A stretch of 40,525 nt of DNA from Candidatus Peregrinibacteria bacterium (GCA_026395555.1 JAPLYO010000010.1:1-40525); one strand, 5' to 3'; counted from the first letter of the stretch, positions 9,401 to 17,920 are shown. The notes: a model not told the origin generated them from the sequence alone. Program-made: numbers and translations.

Positions 9401-9821
9401 GCAAGATGAAGAAAGCATCTCTGATCAGATCGTTACGGTTATGGGATCAGAACTTACACAACCCCACAATCGAATGTCATTTGTCATGGACAACGTCTAC
9501 GGAGGCAGGAGTAAAGATGTTTTGATAGTAAATGTTCTCGCAATTGCAGAAAAGATAAAAGAATTAAAAAAATTCAATCCAAAAGCAATTATCGAAATTT
9601 TTGTCACAGACGATGCGCTCTCGAGCTGCGGAATAGACATGGAAGAACTAGAAAAAAATTTAAAAAATCATATTACGGGAGCAACATATCAGGTTGATTC
9701 ACGAATAGTGCAAGTCGACTCATCGGCAAGCGGAAACCAATATTTTGAAAATCTCAGGCGCATCACTGAAAGAATACAATCAGGAAATTTTCAAATTAAC
9801 GGACTTGTCATACGGATATAA
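6471..9821 (+). CDS. Large orphan protein (1116 aa)
   Basis: I do not recognise the family. The first 40 residues are Ala/Pro/Thr-rich and probably disordered; the rest is charged, mostly helical and soluble, with no signal peptide or membrane segment. The last 190 residues look like a separate alpha/beta domain: NDVANHIRQCL, NLSFGDRNKLLIVTR, RMSFVMDNVYGGRSKDVLIVN, then KAIIEIFVTDDALSSCGI, with hydrophobic strands alternating with helices. This is the part most likely to find distant relatives. No Walker, nuclease or protease motif is evident. It stands alone with its own promoter and is followed by a hairpin terminator at 9835-9862. Codon use and AT content resemble the neighbours. The start follows from the promoter position. 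Confidence 0.7.
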   Translation: MPTEAEMPIADTEIATPENAIHAPKPTDNALGTIVADTKTALAATIITPDQEKVLAYITKFCHGYPDAKYLPAIKKLKITFQEFEKKVAEILPMAYSGNIPLSNSVKWLLFIYAGGVENFTTLYDTQPNILEGHGRNGWITINRKTRELRDIIVDIERSKANPDNAAMKYFSEDISNDVSLLDITLLTPEEIQRCIKVSKIFPQWKIGPTIPKFIYDPHFKTKYERLKKRQEECAYFAVVSDSNDANQIINYDETEFKIFKDILQALIETRAKKAQQIPAATEITADLEKNTELAAWITKYIKNRLHRENIDDKSDIIIMVKIGHRTKDEKQFERIGMAVCRNLFNPDIFRYEAFMKKDELKGTPSEEEITTEFIKHSIYEQGAVGFRNDVTNEKYKHIITLIPEFDISGEIHEENALFLMFMYANISEEDMVSAETEEFRKYVKEKVKSSKKFLLTYLEKIRDGILKTKTQKTSTRTAIHAICNFGVSHCKMLETTIDFIHMLHQTDGFIYFFFKELEELFKKFAHRNRRIHEKSINYTNDEYASFYEKMLSVGNSDIRETLVNCFNTLDLNKENFHIMQEEIMNICAITSMIGNNHHQLERRIRTLKFALNKIKGAEAQRKALIAARNDLNTTLIKVFKNRFGLQNLPEINQETVKNIMPLLTYLRNIHKNNKSGEGENETDTKNERIIIFFILLKILNKWNDFRSGKTIDVDEYLSPDMKKTIQEYLEERKKNDTFRTHFSSMVDAEHSEAFFEQLTGKSEAKFEGKGPNISDILSNIELNYRDLGDPDNFHPRVLRIIQRFGAQEVRDKTIGWTIEQNEDTDELSRSIMELHNSKAASPSEISVYAAILAFVEYCKTLNIPAQLDSRQNTEKLRTLRIEISAQFKKLQEVLKQRPSFMYSLFRDALKSLAQVINAKEYGGPVHVRSTMTSDINDVANHIRQCLTCKTDGENNDTNLSFGDRNKLLIVTRLEGMQDEESISDQIVTVMGSELTQPHNRMSFVMDNVYGGRSKDVLIVNVLAIAEKIKELKKFNPKAIIEIFVTDDALSSCGIDMEELEKNLKNHITGATYQVDSRIVQVDSSASGNQYFENLRRITERIQSGNFQINGLVIRI

Positions 9822-9834
9822 AAATATCCATTAA

Positions 9835-9862
9835 AAAAGTCCACTCTTACGAGTGGACTTTT
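9835..9862 (-). terminator. Intrinsic terminator, probably bidirectional
   Basis: AAAAGTCCACTC-TTAC-GAGTGGACTTTT is a perfect 12-bp stem with a 4-nt loop. On the - strand six T follow the GC part, on the + strand four. It ends the putative 6S-like RNA leftward and the 1116-aa gene rightward. Confidence 0.88.
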
Positions 9863-10020
9863 GAAAGTCTCCGGCGATGCCGTCTCTACCAAAATACTAA
9901 CACCCCGCGAAAGCAAGGCGGGAAATCGCACGAAACCACCACAGTGATCTCGAATCTAGAATTCCCATAAGTTAATGATGGAGAGAGTATTACTGACGTC
10001 AACGAACATCCTAGAGTGAT
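9863..10020 (-). ncRNA. Structured RNA, candidate divergent 6S RNA
   Basis: This 400-bp gap has no convincing gene. Read leftward, about 160 nt ahead of the terminator fold into one long interrupted hairpin. The tip is a 9-bp stem with a UGUG loop (9931-9952). Below it, GGGAA pairs with UUCCC. AAUAC/GUAUU (9987-9991 with 9893-9897) and GAUG/CAUC (10007-10010 with 9876-9879) close the base, with an open region between. A small CCCGC/GCGGG hairpin (9904-9922) sits on the 3' side of the open region and competes with the GGGAA pairing. This layout, the GAUGUUCG near the 5' end and the GGCAUC near the 3' end all recall 6S RNA, which mimics an open promoter and binds RNA polymerase. A promoter with TTTACG, 16 nt and TAAAAT lies just upstream. 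Family assignment is tentative. Confidence 0.5.
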
Positions 10021-10223
10021 TTAATTTTATCAAAAATATACCCCGCGTAAAGAGCAACCTTCGACACATTTTTCCACAAGTCCATACCACTACTGTCAGG
10101 TACACAAAAGAAAAATACCACCAACATTTCGTGGCACCACCCTAGCATTTTCACCATTACAAAAAACTCACAAAATACGTCAACGTCAATAAAGCGCATA
10201 CGGCCATCAACGCGCCCTACACA

Positions 10224-10847
10224 TTACGCTCCAAGCACGATAACGCCCTTCACGAACGCCGCCGCAAAAGAAATAAAACGGCCAATCAAACTAACATGTC
10301 CCATCATCGGCGCCAAAACAATGGCATCAAATACCACAAACAAAATCACATAAACCACTCCATGATCCAAAAACCGCTGATATGTTTTCTCGAAACGTCT
10401 CGGCACAAAAAGCGCCACAACCTTCGAGCCGTCAAACGGTGGAAACGGCAATAAATTAAAAACACCCAACACGATATTCACATCAATCACAAAATTCAGA
10501 AGAGAAAAAATCACATCAGGCATACCATCACCAACACTCCTGAGTATCAAAGACAATACAAACGCGACAAAAAAGTTCGAAACCGGCCCGGCCAGTGAAA
10601 CCAACGCCATATCCCTCACGGGCGACCGGAAGTACTGATTATTGACCTGCACAGGCTTCCCCCACCCAAAACGGAAGAGAAGCATCATAATCGTTCCGAC
10701 AACATCAATATGCGCCAAGGGATTAAGCGTAAGCCTCCCCTGGATCCTTGGAGTCGGATCCCCTAGCCTATCAGCTACAAAAGCATGACTACACTCGTGA
10801 ATGGTAATGCCTACCAGCAAGCCGATAATGAGATATATGAGCTCCAT
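10224..10847 (-). CDS. M50-family site-2 protease (intramembrane zinc metalloprotease)
   Basis: 207 aa with about five membrane segments. The zinc motif HECSH is at 17-21 inside the first segment, and the second active-site motif NLLPFPPFDG (Asn131 to Asp139) lies in a later segment, the hallmark of the compact PDZ-less S2P group. LAGPVSNFF (85-93) is also typical of the family. These proteases cut transmembrane helices, often of anti-sigma factors or signal peptides. There is an ECF sigma system at 24.5 kb, but no direct link is visible. The start is supported by a TACAAT element 10 nt upstream of the ATG. The same-strand structured RNA lies about 200 bp downstream. Confidence 0.93.
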   Translation of the reverse strand: MELIYLIIGLLVGITIHECSHAFVADRLGDPTPRIQGRLTLNPLAHIDVVGTIMMLLFRFGWGKPVQVNNQYFRSPVRDMALVSLAGPVSNFFVAFVLSLILRSVGDGMPDVIFSLLNFVIDVNIVLGVFNLLPFPPFDGSKVVALFVPRRFEKTYQRFLDHGVVYVILFVVFDAIVLAPMMGHVSLIGRFISFAAAFVKGVIVLGA

Positions 10848-10928
10848 ACCCGCGTATTGTAGCGAAAAACGTTGAACTTATCCACTAAACCTGTTAAGAA
10901 TAGAAGGCCTGAAAGGCGAGCTTAAAAA

Positions 10929-10944
10929 GCGAACGGTAGTGAGC
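10929..10944. repeat. REP-like 16-mer before tRNA-Ser(GGA)
   Basis: GCGAACGGTAGTGAGC here and GCGAACGGCAGTGAGC at 17956-17971 differ at one base, and each lies shortly before a tRNA-Ser gene. The surrounding 10915-11000 is GC-rich with further short palindromes such as ACGAGAC...GTCTCGT, unlike the AT-rich neighbours. Confidence 0.6.
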
Positions 10945-11008
10945 GCGAACGAGACGAGGTTACGGGTCTCGTGGGTCCCGAACCGAGGCGAAGTGAGCTT
11001 TATAACGA

Positions 11009-11096
11009 GGAGGGGTCGCATAGTGGCCTAGTGCGCAACATTGGAAATGTTGTATACCGCAAGGTATCGAGGGTTCAAATCCCTCCCCCTCCGCCA
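11009..11096 (+). tRNA. tRNA-Ser (GGA)
   Basis: Acceptor GGAGGGG pairs with CCCCTCC (11086-11092), discriminator G, and CCA is encoded. The anticodon arm is ACAT-TGGAAA-type with anticodon GGA. The T-arm is GAGGG-TTCAAAT-CCCTC. A long variable arm (TATACCGCAAGGTAT) makes it class II. It reads UCC/UCU serine codons. Confidence 0.95.
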
Positions 11097-11145
11097 CACA
11101 TGCTTCGCATGTCGGATCCCGCTCCCGATTTCATTCCCGATTCCC

Positions 11146-11676
11146 ATGATGAATCTCATCTCAACTATCCACGCTCTCGACTCTCTCGTCGCACACTTTT
11201 TCTTGAGTCTCCGAACGCCACTTCTCACACAGGTGTTTGAGCTTATTACCATGCTCGGCACGCCCATCACGACTACCGTCATAACTATTATCGTAGCGGC
11301 AATTATCTACAAAAAACACCACACATATATCATTCCACTTCTCACCACAGCGATTGGTGCCGGGATCACCATCTATGCGACAAAAATCTTCTTTCATCGT
11401 CTACGTCCTCGCGACGCACTTATTACCGAAAAAAGCTTCTCCTTCCCAAGCGGTCACGCTCTCATATCAATGGCACTTTATGGGCTCATCACCTACATTA
11501 TCTACCGCAATTACAAAAAGAAATCACAAAAAATCACAACAATTTCAATAGGAACCCTGTTGATTTTTCTCATCGGCATCAGCCGTCTCTACCTCGGAGT
11601 GCACTACTTCAGCGACGTCATAGGTGGCTATCTCATAGGTAGTATCTGGCTCGCCATAGGCATAGCGCTCATTTAG
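11146..11676 (+). CDS. PAP2-family membrane phosphatase (undecaprenyl-diphosphatase type)
   Basis: 176 aa from the first ATG after the tRNA gene. All three PAP2 signatures are present and exactly spaced: KIFFHRLRP (Lys80 to Pro88), PSGH (101-104), and SR-x5-H-x3-D (Ser146, Arg147, His153, Asp157). About six membrane helices surround them. The family removes phosphate from lipid pyrophosphates; small bacterial members such as BcrC/PgpB recycle undecaprenyl pyrophosphate for the cell wall, with the active site facing outward. It may be cotranscribed with the tRNA 49 bp upstream. Its last 4 bp overlap the convergent orphan gene. Confidence 0.92.
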   Translation: MMNLISTIHALDSLVAHFFLSLRTPLLTQVFELITMLGTPITTTVITIIVAAIIYKKHHTYIIPLLTTAIGAGITIYATKIFFHRLRPRDALITEKSFSFPSGHALISMALYGLITYIIYRNYKKKSQKITTISIGTLLIFLIGISRLYLGVHYFSDVIGGYLIGSIWLAIGIALI

Positions 11677-13088
11677 AAATGAGGAGTATTACGTCGAATT
11701 CGAATAGCCTTGCTATTCATTCGGCTAAGAACGGTAGATACATATCGAACTTTTTCATTTTCATTCAATACATAGTCGGGAGAAACATTCTGCTTATTCT
11801 CACGAGCTGCTATTCTATCCTTCAATTCATTGCGAAGACTGGCACGAATAAGAGCATAAAGAGCCTCCTCATAACGAGGAATTTCAATATTCATTGGAGA
11901 ATCAGCAGGGTTTACCGCCGCAACGACATCATGGGCGATACGTTTAACCATAGCCTCAACATCTTGCGCTGACTCATCCTTCCAAGCGTAACGCTTCTCA
12001 AGATTTCCCTCATTAATGATACGCATCGCATTGGTTCTCGTCTCACGTTCATCGTACGTCTCCTTTGGAGCCACCGGAGCAGCAGGTTTCTCAGGTTTCT
12101 CAGGCTTTTCCGCCTTCTCTACTGCCACTCTTACGCGATTAACCGTCTCATCGACAAGAGCCAATCGAGCAAAATCCTCATCGCTCGCCTCATTACTTGA
12201 AACAGCATTCTTATAATTAAGATTATCGAGAGCATCCTTATACTTCTTAGCCTCCTCTGGAGTCATCTTTCCATTTTCAACAGCAACGGCAATACGTTCA
12301 ATAAGCTTCCTATTCTGTGCAAAGAAGTCCTCCATGACCTCATTAAATGTCTCTCCCATGCCCTTACCCTCTTTCTTGGCCCTCTCAATCACACCCTTAC
12401 GGCGAGGATCTTGTGGCTTTTCAACTTTTGCCTTCCTCTCAAACAATTTAGAATATCGCTTATTAGAAAGCTCCAACTTATAATCAATAGAACCGGCATT
12501 TTCCGGAGTAACACCCTTGAGATTATCCGAAGCACGACCATAGGCGAGAACTACGTTCAATACACCCTCAGCACCATAAACTTCAGCGCTATTACCTGCA
12601 GCATCCAAGATTTTCTTAAAAGCCTCAGCCGCCTTTTTAGGATCATCGACGACCGCCGCATCGATTGACGCAGTAGAGACCTTCTTAATAATATCAAGAA
12701 TCTTCTGACGAGCCTTCTCGTTCTTGGGAATATTTTTGAGTCCAGGAAACTGGAAATCAATACGATTAAAATCTCTCGCCATATGACGAGCATAACTTCC
12801 CATCGTCATATACCACTCAAATGAACGGACCTCCGGCTTGAAAGGGACTCGATCAACAGCACCAATAGCCGTGTAGTTCTTGCCACTTTCCGGCGTCTTC
12901 GCGTCTTTCCTTTCAGCCTCTTTGCGTGGCCACTCACCGCCATCATATGTTTTAAAACCAACCTGAATATCTTTTACCTCGGACTTCAGTTCGAGTGCAG
13001 CACCCTTCGTTGCAGCAACAACCTCAGCGCGCTTACCCTTGCCTGTATCAACTTGTTCTACTGGAGCATTTCTCTGTACTTCTGCCAT
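11673..13088 (-). CDS. Hypothetical protein with EKP-rich linker (471 aa)
   Basis: I do not recognise the family. The start at 13088 (MAEVQRNAP) is chosen because a TATAAT element at 13125-13120 overlaps the ATG further upstream. It is soluble, charged and mostly helical. An (EKP)n/AAPVAPK linker near the middle-to-end separates a larger N-terminal part from a C-terminal helical domain (TYDERETRTNAMRIINEG ... LSRMNSKAIRIRRN). It is divergent from the 646-aa orphan gene, which has the same domain-linker-domain style; the two may work together. No catalytic motif is seen. Confidence 0.65.
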   Translation of the reverse strand: MAEVQRNAPVEQVDTGKGKRAEVVAATKGAALELKSEVKDIQVGFKTYDGGEWPRKEAERKDAKTPESGKNYTAIGAVDRVPFKPEVRSFEWYMTMGSYARHMARDFNRIDFQFPGLKNIPKNEKARQKILDIIKKVSTASIDAAVVDDPKKAAEAFKKILDAAGNSAEVYGAEGVLNVVLAYGRASDNLKGVTPENAGSIDYKLELSNKRYSKLFERKAKVEKPQDPRRKGVIERAKKEGKGMGETFNEVMEDFFAQNRKLIERIAVAVENGKMTPEEAKKYKDALDNLNYKNAVSSNEASDEDFARLALVDETVNRVRVAVEKAEKPEKPEKPAAPVAPKETYDERETRTNAMRIINEGNLEKRYAWKDESAQDVEAMVKRIAHDVVAAVNPADSPMNIEIPRYEEALYALIRASLRNELKDRIAARENKQNVSPDYVLNENEKVRYVSTVLSRMNSKAIRIRRNTPHF

Positions 13089-13119
13089 AGTGTTTTTTTG
13101 TTTATGTTTATTTTTTACC

Positions 13120-13128
13120 ATTATAGCA
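13120..13128 (-). promoter_or_regulatory. Extended -10 promoter for the 471-aa gene
   Basis: TGCTATAAT on the - strand, with a weak TTTGCA 18 nt upstream. The predicted leader is about 25 nt, A-rich, without a Shine-Dalgarno site. Confidence 0.6.
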
Positions 13129-13188
13129 CGAAATGAGGATAAATGCAAAGGGCTATCAAAGATAATATACAATGTATAATGTAGCCGT

Positions 13189-13217
13189 TTGACAAATATT
13201 AGAATTTGCGGTACAAT
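13189..13217 (+). promoter_or_regulatory. Strong sigma-70-type promoter for the 646-aa gene
   Basis: TTGACA, 17-nt spacer, TACAAT. The predicted start near 13224 leaves about 18 nt before the ATG at 13242. It is the best-matching promoter in the window. Confidence 0.75.
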
Positions 13218-13241
13218 GAAAAGAAATAAAAAAACACACCT

Positions 13242-15182
13242 ATGCGCACAGAAAAATACACATCCGGATTTTCTACCTTCAGATATAGTAGATATGTTTT
13301 CGATGATGTTATGCCGTCTACCCCGGGAGGAGCTCAGGGCTCGGAAGCCCCTAAAGTTGAAGGTGAAGCCGTAAAAACCCCGCTCGATTTATTCAGACAG
13401 GTAGGTAACGTCCTAAAAGGAACCATCGCCGAGATAGGAAAATCACTTATAGAATTTACAAAAGACGACAAAGAGAAGTTCAAGGACGCCTTTGGAGTTG
13501 AAATGACCGATGAGGCGTTAAAGGCGATGAAAGCCGAAGAATTACGCAAAGGTATCGAGAAAAAACCAGATATTCTTAACGCCCTCTTCACGAAAGCGCA
13601 AAAAGAAGGAAGCCCCGTTTTTAATTCACGAGGAAATGCAGATGTAGAAGAAAATATAGGACTTCGTGATCTCGTCGGCAAAAACGTAGAAAAAATTACG
13701 CTTTATATTCATCCAAAAAATCTTCAAAAGGGAGGAAATAAAGCTATTTACGACAAATCTCCGGAAGCTCAAGAAGCTTATGCCGCATACGAAAAAGATC
13801 CAAATAACGTGACATATTTCACTCGTGAAAGCACTGAACGAAAAGAAAACGGAGACTTCAGCAATGGAGACGGATACATCAGAATTTATTCAGGTGATTA
13901 CTGGAAAGCACCAAAGGTAGCTAAAAATGAACCTGAAGCTCCAGCCGCAACAGTAGTCGATGCCGCAGCGGTCGTAGCTGGAACAGCAGAGGTAGTAGCA
14001 GGTGCACTCCCAGCCATAGCTCCCACCGTAGTGCCTGCACCAGTTGACACAGCCGTAGCTGTTGCGCCAATAGCAGAAGCAAAGGCTTCTACACCAACTA
14101 CAGCCCCAGAAACATCAGAAGCAAAGGGTCAAGACAATCTACCGGAAAAAAACGAAGAAGACCTACAAAAAATAATCAATGTTTTTAATGGAATGAGAAG
14201 GCTATTGGCTGATCAAATTATGCCTGGCCTTGGAAATAGAGAAATTGGGCCGTATAAACGCGGAGCAGGCTTAAACACAAAACAAGAATACTATCGTGTT
14301 GAAAAAATGATAAAAGGAATAAGCGACTTCAAGCTCGGACAAGCCTACGGCAAACTAGATTTCAATACGCAACTCATACTCAAGTCCATGCAATTGAATG
14401 TTGGTTTAAAAAACTCAAAAATTGAAAGAGATAAGAATGGTCATTACTCATATACAGTTGACGTTTCATCTGGAGATATCACGGGAGATCTGGAAAAAAT
14501 GGCACAAAATTTTAGAGCAATGGTTACAGAGAAGATTAATAGTCTTAGTAAATCTGGATTCAAAAACGTGAATTTCTGGGCTGATGAACTAAAGGATAAA
14601 AATTATGATTTCGTAGAATTAAATGACAAGTTCAATGACATAGATGAAGGAATAGAAGATGTAGTAAGCGACATAAAAGAATATAAACCCGCTCAGTATT
14701 CGGCAATAGGCAATATCGGTATACGTCTCAATCCAAGCGGACACTCAGCGGCAATTCATGATGGATATCATCAAGATGCAAAAGCTATTGGAATAGATTA
14801 TTCAAAAGGTAAAGAGGAGGTAAAAAGATGCATCTTGAAAGGCCTCGAAGAATACATCGCAGCAAACCCAATCGAAGGAGTCGCTGAGGCAAGTGATAAA
14901 TTGAGTGTAGCAGACGGAATAATTTCATTTGAGCACGGCACGACCAAAACAAAACGTACTCTAGAAAATACCACCGGTGAACAAACGCTCATAAAGAGCG
15001 GTAGAAAAAACATCCCTGGCACAGGAAATGTTGTTATTCTTAGTTTTCAGAAAACAGAGAACGAGCCAGTGAAAGATTTTCTCTATATCGATCTCGACGG
15101 TAATCTTCAACAGATGGAAGATTCCGGAAAATACACCTTTGACCTGTCAGACAAATCAAAGATTATTTTCAAGAAGATGTAA
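13242..15182 (+). CDS. Hypothetical protein with Ala/Val/Pro-rich linker (646 aa)
   Basis: I do not recognise the family. An N-terminal charged domain (about 45-225, containing EKFKDAFGVEMTDEALKAMKAEELRKG) is joined by a long Ala/Val/Pro/Thr-rich low-complexity linker (about 227-300) to a larger C-terminal domain. The latter ends in short beta strands (DFLYIDLDGNLQQ ... KYTFDLSDKSKIIFKKM). There is no cleavable signal peptide or membrane helix. The ATG at 13242 fits the promoter; an ATG at 13311 is the alternative start. It is divergent from the 471-aa orphan gene and converges with typA. Confidence 0.65.
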   Translation: MRTEKYTSGFSTFRYSRYVFDDVMPSTPGGAQGSEAPKVEGEAVKTPLDLFRQVGNVLKGTIAEIGKSLIEFTKDDKEKFKDAFGVEMTDEALKAMKAEELRKGIEKKPDILNALFTKAQKEGSPVFNSRGNADVEENIGLRDLVGKNVEKITLYIHPKNLQKGGNKAIYDKSPEAQEAYAAYEKDPNNVTYFTRESTERKENGDFSNGDGYIRIYSGDYWKAPKVAKNEPEAPAATVVDAAAVVAGTAEVVAGALPAIAPTVVPAPVDTAVAVAPIAEAKASTPTTAPETSEAKGQDNLPEKNEEDLQKIINVFNGMRRLLADQIMPGLGNREIGPYKRGAGLNTKQEYYRVEKMIKGISDFKLGQAYGKLDFNTQLILKSMQLNVGLKNSKIERDKNGHYSYTVDVSSGDITGDLEKMAQNFRAMVTEKINSLSKSGFKNVNFWADELKDKNYDFVELNDKFNDIDEGIEDVVSDIKEYKPAQYSAIGNIGIRLNPSGHSAAIHDGYHQDAKAIGIDYSKGKEEVKRCILKGLEEYIAANPIEGVAEASDKLSVADGIISFEHGTTKTKRTLENTTGEQTLIKSGRKNIPGTGNVVILSFQKTENEPVKDFLYIDLDGNLQQMEDSGKYTFDLSDKSKIIFKKM

Positions 15183-15189
15183 TATCATA

Positions 15190-16995
15190 TTAGTCCCTTG
15201 AGCTTCGCTTTCGATCATTCTCCGTCAAACCCTTCTTTCTGAGACGGATCGACTTCGGAGTGATCTCGACGAGCTCATCATTTTCGATGTACTCGAGAGC
15301 CTGCTCCAAGTTCATAGACTGTGGCGGAATGAGCTTAATAGACTCATCCGTACCGGAAGCACGCATGTTCGTAAGTTTCTTTTCCTTACATGGATTTACG
15401 GTAAGGTCATTATCACGTGAGTGCTCACCGATAATCATACCCTCATAAATCTCAACAGCAGCCCCGAGGAAGAGTTTTCCACGTTCCTGAAGATTCCATA
15501 AAGCATATCCAACCGTCTTGCCGTTTTCTCCGGAGATAATAACTCCGTTCTGTCGGTGCTGGATATCACCCTTGTACGGCTGATATTCGAAGAAGCTGTG
15601 ATCCATAATACCCTCACCACGTGTGTCCATAATGAAGTCTGAACGGAAACCAAGAAGTCCACGAGTAGGAACGTTATACTCCAAACGCGTATGAGCATTC
15701 TCCGACTGCATGTTAAGCATCTCACCTTTTCGCTTGCCCAAGCGCTCGATAACGATACCTGCATAGTTATCAGGAACATCAATCATAACGTATTCGATAG
15801 GCTCACATTTCTGTCCATTAATCGTCTTCATAATAACCTCAGGTCGAGAAACCTGGAGCTCGTATCCCTCACGTCGCATATTCTCAAGCAAAACCGACAA
15901 GTGTAATTCTCCTCGTCCTGCAACGGTATATCCCTCCGTACCCTCAAGAGCGGTAACCTTGAGTCCGACGTTCGTCTGCAACTCACGATCAAGTCTTTCA
16001 CGGATATGTCGTGTCGTGACGAACTTACCCTCCTTACCGGCGAATGGAGAGTTATTAACGATAAAGTTCATCTCCAATGTTGGCTCATCGATCTCGATAA
16101 GTGGCATAGCCTTTGGATTGTCTGCATCCGTAATAGTCTCACCAATCGTAATATCAGAAACACCCGCAACAGCGCAGAGATCACCGCATTCAACACGATC
16201 TACCTCTACCTGACGAACGCCTTCGTATACCAAGAGCTTCGTCAACTTCGCTGAAGTAAGCGTTCCATCACGTCGAGAGACAACGACTGATTTATTTTTC
16301 TCCAAGGTTCCGCTGAACACACGTCCGATAGCAATACGTCCGACGTAGTCATCATACGCAAGGTTAGAAACCTGCATCTGCAAGACCTCATTACCATTTT
16401 CTGGATAGGTAGGAACATGCTTCATGATCGTCTCAAAGAGCGGTGTAAGGTCGGTGCTCGTCGTATCATCCATAGACAACTTAGCGAGACCCTGTCGACC
16501 AATCGTATAGACAATTGGAAAGTCGAGCTGAGCATCCGTAGCGCCCAAAACCACAAAGAGATCGAATACCATATCAATAACTTTTTCAGCTCGCTGATCA
16601 GCTCTATCAATCTTGTTGATGACCACGATCGGCTTCAAACCAAGAGCGAGAGACTTCTTCAATACAAACTTCGTCTGTGGCATAGGTCCTTCCTTCGCAT
16701 CTACGAGGAGCAAAACGCAGTCAACCGTCTTCAAAACACGCTCAACTTCTGATCCGAAGTCGGCATGCCCCGGAGTATCGACGATATTAATTTTGACGCC
16801 GTTGTAGTGAATAGAGCAGTTTTTAGCAGAAATCGTAATACCACGCTCACGCTCGAGCGGGTTGCTATCCATAACACAATCATCCACAGCCTCATTCTCT
16901 CTGAAGGCTCCTCCCTGCTTCAAAAGGTGATCAGTAAGGGTTGTTTTTCCATGATCTACGTGAGCGATAATGGCAATATTGAGAATTTTCTGCAT
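15190..16995 (-). CDS. typA: Translational GTPase TypA/BipA
   Basis: 601 aa from [19 protein letters not shown], the usual family start (an ATG 8 codons upstream is less likely). GTPase motifs in order: G1 AHVDHGKT, G2 RERGITI, G3 [10 protein letters not shown]4 NKID. They are followed by the EF-G-like domain II and the TypA C-terminal region ([42 protein letters not shown]). TypA binds the 70S ribosome and helps 50S assembly and growth under cold or stress. The length matches the family. A TATAAT element lies about 48 bp upstream. Confidence 0.97.
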   Translation of the reverse strand: MQKILNIAIIAHVDHGKTTLTDHLLKQGGAFRENEAVDDCVMDSNPLERERGITISAKNCSIHYNGVKINIVDTPGHADFGSEVERVLKTVDCVLLLVDAKEGPMPQTKFVLKKSLALGLKPIVVINKIDRADQRAEKVIDMVFDLFVVLGATDAQLDFPIVYTIGRQGLAKLSMDDTTSTDLTPLFETIMKHVPTYPENGNEVLQMQVSNLAYDDYVGRIAIGRVFSGTLEKNKSVVVSRRDGTLTSAKLTKLLVYEGVRQVEVDRVECGDLCAVAGVSDITIGETITDADNPKAMPLIEIDEPTLEMNFIVNNSPFAGKEGKFVTTRHIRERLDRELQTNVGLKVTALEGTEGYTVAGRGELHLSVLLENMRREGYELQVSRPEVIMKTINGQKCEPIEYVMIDVPDNYAGIVIERLGKRKGEMLNMQSENAHTRLEYNVPTRGLLGFRSDFIMDTRGEGIMDHSFFEYQPYKGDIQHRQNGVIISGENGKTVGYALWNLQERGKLFLGAAVEIYEGMIIGEHSRDNDLTVNPCKEKKLTNMRASGTDESIKLIPPQSMNLEQALEYIENDELVEITPKSIRLRKKGLTENDRKRSSRD

Positions 16996-17042
16996 AAAGA
17001 TTGGGGTTGATTTGTTCAAGCTATAGCGCCTAAAGCTCGGAG

Positions 17043-17048
17043 ATTATA
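17043..17048 (-). promoter_or_regulatory. -10 element of the typA promoter
   Basis: TATAAT on the - strand with TTTGCA 17 nt upstream (4 of 6 matches). It leaves a leader of about 40 nt before the typA ATG. Confidence 0.5.
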
Positions 17049-17216
17049 CAGACAAAAGCCAAAATTGCAAATAGTGGTGTAGCGAAAGGAGTAAAAAGGA
17101 TGAATACCTGGATTTCAGCTTCAATACGCATAATTCATGCATAATTCAATGTCTTGTCAGAAATTTGTTAAAACGAGGGGGATAAGATAAGCAAAACAGA
17201 TCGAAATGCCATAGGG

Positions 17217-17254
17217 TAGTATCACTTGACGATACTATCGTGACGCGATACTAT
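17217..17254 (+). promoter_or_regulatory. higBA promoter with overlapping operators
   Basis: TTGACG (17226-17231), 17-nt spacer, TACTAT (17249-17254). GATACTAT occurs twice in direct orientation (17231-17238, 17247-17254) and once inverted (TAGTATC, 17217-17223). The copies cover both promoter hexamers, as expected for autorepression by the HigA antitoxin. Confidence 0.7.
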
Positions 17255-17269
17255 ATAACCAATGGGTCA

Positions 17270-17551
17270 ATGATTGTAAATTTCAAATGCAAGGAAACAG
17301 AGAAGGTGTTTAATGGAGAATGGTCGTCAAAATTACCACTAGTAATCCAGAAAAGAGCAAAGCTGAAATTATGGTCCCTGAACATGGCACTCATCATGAA
17401 TGAGTTGCGAATACCAGTGTCAAACTATCTTGAACAACTAAGCGGAAACAGAAAAGGACAATATAGCATACGCATTAACGAGCAGTGGAGAATATGCTTT
17501 GAGTGGCATAGTAACAATGCGTACAACGTAGAAATTATTGATTATCATTAA
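17270..17551 (+). CDS. higB: HigB-type mRNA-interferase toxin (RelE superfamily)
   Basis: 93 aa from the ATG at 17270 (MIVNFKCKETEKVFNGEW); a GTG ten codons upstream lies within the promoter and is unlikely. The family signature is near-complete: KLPLVIQKRAKLKL, MNELRIPVSNYLEQLSGNRKGQYSIRINEQWRICFEW, and the final VEIIDYH. HigB cuts mRNA on the ribosome when antitoxin is lost. It is followed after 6 bp by higA, the toxin-first order typical of this system. Confidence 0.93.
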   Translation: MIVNFKCKETEKVFNGEWSSKLPLVIQKRAKLKLWSLNMALIMNELRIPVSNYLEQLSGNRKGQYSIRINEQWRICFEWHSNNAYNVEIIDYH

Positions 17552-17557
17552 CTCACT

Positions 17558-17896
17558 ATGCGGCCAAAAAAAATTCCAAATATCCACCCGGGAGAATATC
17601 TGAAAGAAGAATTCCTCATTCCGCTAAATATTTCAATGTATCGCCTTGCAAAAGAGATAAACGTATCGACAATAAGAATTTCTGAAATTGTTCGGGGAAA
17701 ACGATCCATTACAGCAGATACGGCGATACGTCTTGAAAAATACTTTGGGATGTCAGCAGAATTTTGGATAAAATGGCAGGCTCATTACGATTTAGCAGAA
17801 GCAAAAGATCGAAAAGATACGGTTGGAAAAGAAATAAAGCCATATAAAGCCGCAAAAGAAAAAACATACCAGTCCAAGATTGCCCTTCACCGCTAG
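17558..17896 (+). CDS. higA: HigA-type antitoxin, HTH XRE family
   Basis: 112 aa. It starts PNIHPGEYLKEEFLIPLNISMYRLAKEINVS, the classic HigA opening, and continues with an XRE helix-turn-helix (STIRISEIVRGKRSITADTAIRLEKYFGMSAEFWIKWQ). It neutralises HigB and represses the operon through the GATACTAT sites upstream. The ATG at 17558 lies 6 bp after the higB stop. Confidence 0.94.
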   Translation: MRPKKIPNIHPGEYLKEEFLIPLNISMYRLAKEINVSTIRISEIVRGKRSITADTAIRLEKYFGMSAEFWIKWQAHYDLAEAKDRKDTVGKEIKPYKAAKEKTYQSKIALHR

Positions 17897-17920
17897 CCAA
17901 TCACATGGCATACTACGCCT

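Noticed and set aside
10011..10199. 62-codon leftward open frame between the M50 protease gene and the structured RNA
   Set aside because: Its composition is Phe/Val/Cys-heavy, it matches nothing I know, and it overlaps the promoter and 5' end of the RNA candidate. Treated as non-coding.
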